Under the pieces are notes generated by a model. It saw nothing but the letters and a program-made list of their open reading frames with translations, did no database searches and had not been told where the DNA came from. Shown here piece by piece: positions 62,832 through 64,000 of a stretch of DNA of 64,000 bases; the stretch's first letter is position 1, and the number at the start of each line of letters is the position of its first letter. The position numbers and the translations under genes were made by a program. The DNA is taken from the NCBI GenBank assembly GCA_009839725.1, contig VXPF01000102.1, positions 1-64,000 of the forward strand, written 5' to 3'. The DNA comes from Dehalococcoidia bacterium. Its GTDB lineage: Bacteria; Chloroflexota; Dehalococcoidia; Tepidiformales; Tepidiformaceae.

Positions 62832-64000
62832 GACCCTAAGCAGGTTCCTTCTGGCGTCTGTCGTCCTTGGCGTCGTAGCCGGCGTCGTGGCGGGAGGCAT
62901 TGGCATCCTGACCGAGGACGGGGCTGAGCCTGCTCCCACGCCGTCTCCGACCGCGACTCCAGCACCGCAGGGCGAGACCGCGCTGGCCGTGGCCGAGCGC
63001 TTCGCCGCCGCCTGGGCTGCGGGCGACACGGATGCGATGTACGCGCTCCTGGACAGCCGGACGCAGACGGCGCTGCCGGCCTCCGACTTCGCCGCGGCCT
63101 ACGCGAGTTTCCGCGCGGAGGCGGCCGTCACGGGCATTGATGTGTCTGTCTCGGGTGAGGGTGCTCAGGACGTCACCTTCCACGTCCGCCTCAAGACAAG
63201 CTACTTCGGCGTATTGGAGTATGCCACGGTCGTGCCCTTCGTTTCATTGCGGGAAGGGTTCCCGCGCATCGCCTGGACGCCGGCGATGATGCATCCGGAG
63301 CTGGCGCCGGGGAGGCAAATCCGGGGAGATCTGCGACAGGGGCAGCGGGGGACCATCTACGACCGCAACGGGGAGCCGCTGGCGATCACGCTCGACGTTC
63401 GCATGATCGGCCTCGACCGCAGCCGCGTCTTCGACGAGGAGACGGTGACCACGGCCTTCGTCGACTTCGGGTTCAGCGAGGAGCAGATGGCGGCGGCCTT
63501 CGCGAGCCCGCTCGGCCAGCGCCAGCGGGTGCCGCTGGGTGTCGTTCCCGACTCACGCGTGGAGGATGCGGCGCGCTTCGTGGAGGCGGTGCCGGGGGCG
63601 GTGCTGTGGTTCGAGGTGCGGCGCGTGCATCCCCTGGGGCCCGCCGCCGCGCACGTGGTGGGTTACACGCGCGAATACACGGCCGAGGAGATCGAAGAGC
63701 GGGGGCGCAACATCATCATTCCGGGGGACCGGGTAGGGGCCGTGGGCATCGAAGCGGCGATGAACGCCGTGCTGGCGGGGCAGACGGGGGCGCGGCTGGA
63801 GGTGGTCGGAGGCAGCGAGCCAGTCGTGCTCTTCGAGCGCGCGTACGTCCCGGGGCAGGACGTCCACACGACGCTGGACGCTTCGATGCTGCGCGCAGCG
63901 CACGCGGGGCTGGCGGGGCTGCGGGGCGCGGCGGTCGTGATCGACCCGCGCACGAACGCGATCCTGGCGCTCAACAGCTCGCCGTCGTTCGACCCCAACG
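62830..64000 (+). CDS. MecA-type penicillin-binding protein, C-terminus outside the window
   Basis: 390 codons present. N-terminal signal-anchor (about residues 5-25), threonine/proline-rich linker, an NTF2-like MecA N-terminal domain (about 45-155), then the PBP dimerisation domain (RQGQRGTIYDRNGEPLA) and GAAVVIDPRTNAILAL, which begins the transpeptidase domain. The active-site SxxK lies beyond the window. Class B peptidoglycan transpeptidase of the MecA/PBP2 type. Its ATG and the ATG of the divergent lipoprotein overlap in CATG. Confidence 0.9.
   Translation, partial: MTLSRFLLASVVLGVVAGVVAGGIGILTEDGAEPAPTPSPTATPAPQGETALAVAERFAAAWAAGDTDAMYALLDSRTQTALPASDFAAAYASFRAEAAVTGIDVSVSGEGAQDVTFHVRLKTSYFGVLEYATVVPFVSLREGFPRIAWTPAMMHPELAPGRQIRGDLRQGQRGTIYDRNGEPLAITLDVRMIGLDRSRVFDEETVTTAFVDFGFSEEQMAAAFASPLGQRQRVPLGVVPDSRVEDAARFVEAVPGAVLWFEVRRVHPLGPAAAHVVGYTREYTAEEIEERGRNIIIPGDRVGAVGIEAAMNAVLAGQTGARLEVVGGSEPVVLFERAYVPGQDVHTTLDASMLRAAHAGLAGLRGAAVVIDPRTNAILALNSSPSFDPN

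Overview
This is a very GC-rich bacterial chromosome segment, close to fully coding, with no rRNA, no CRISPR array, no insertion sequence and no obvious prophage boundary. Core genes (ileS, gyrB, tsaD, folP/folK, ispH, thrB, asd) sit among many flavin- and CoA-dependent catabolic genes: three luciferase-like or flavin-type proteins including two LLM oxidoreductases, a Rieske oxygenase, a CaiB/BaiF CoA-transferase, SDRs, an amidase and a nitrilase. That mix, the terminator-type T-box before ileS and the rarity of Shine-Dalgarno sites suggest Chloroflexota, perhaps Dehalococcoidia/SAR202-like. This placement is inference; no rRNA is present to test it.

Layout. 1-8.8 kb: HAD phosphatase (cut by the edge), ileS with its T-box leader, a CopD-like membrane protein, hydrolase/thioesterase pair, TPR protein and an LLM oxidoreductase. 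8.8-13.5 kb: MFS exporter, an isolated phage-tail-like gene pair and thrB. 13.6-17.3 kb: JAMM protease, folP-folK, Trm112-like, CvpA and YbjQ proteins. 17.4-26.0 kb: a tightly overlapped hopanoid operon, ispH-shc-hpnC-hpnD-hpnE-hpnH-hpnG-SDR, which should carry isoprenoid precursors through squalene to C35 hopanoids. 26.1-32.6 kb: a 3-TM protein with a convergent proline-rich microORF, then Rieske/SDR/ThuA/VOC/CoA-transferase genes. 32.6-33.9 kb: Dam-type methylase facing a small PD-(D/E)XK nuclease. 33.9-43.6 kb: asd, several degenerate enzymes (two alpha/beta hydrolases without the nucleophile serine, a ketosynthase without catalytic residues, a tandem nitrilase), tRNA-Ser(CGA), a tyrosine phosphatase and a TrmO-like protein. 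43.8-47.5 kb: gyrB, a second 3-TM/microORF cassette, tRNA-Sec(UCA) and an F420/FMN-type oxidoreductase. 47.6-55.6 kb: ccsA, two tandem unknown multi-TM paralogues, amidase plus MoaD-like protein, tsaD and two SPFH proteins. 55.6-64 kb: YbaN, YfcE, alkB under an SOS box, DinB-like protein, a lutA / lutB-lutC fusion operon, M50 protease with CBS domains, a glycosidase-like lipoprotein, and the start of a MecA-type penicillin-binding protein.

Two global signals stand out. About sixteen genes have a TANNNT hexamer ending 6-9 bases before the start codon and no ribosome site, the signature of leaderless transcription; it also helps choose starts. Four convergent gene pairs end in a shared CTAG in which both stop codons overlap. 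The best candidates for something undescribed are the two 3-TM/proline-rich microORF cassettes, the stranded tail-like pair, and the catalytically dead ketosynthase preceded by an in-frame amber codon and a tiny membrane ORF.
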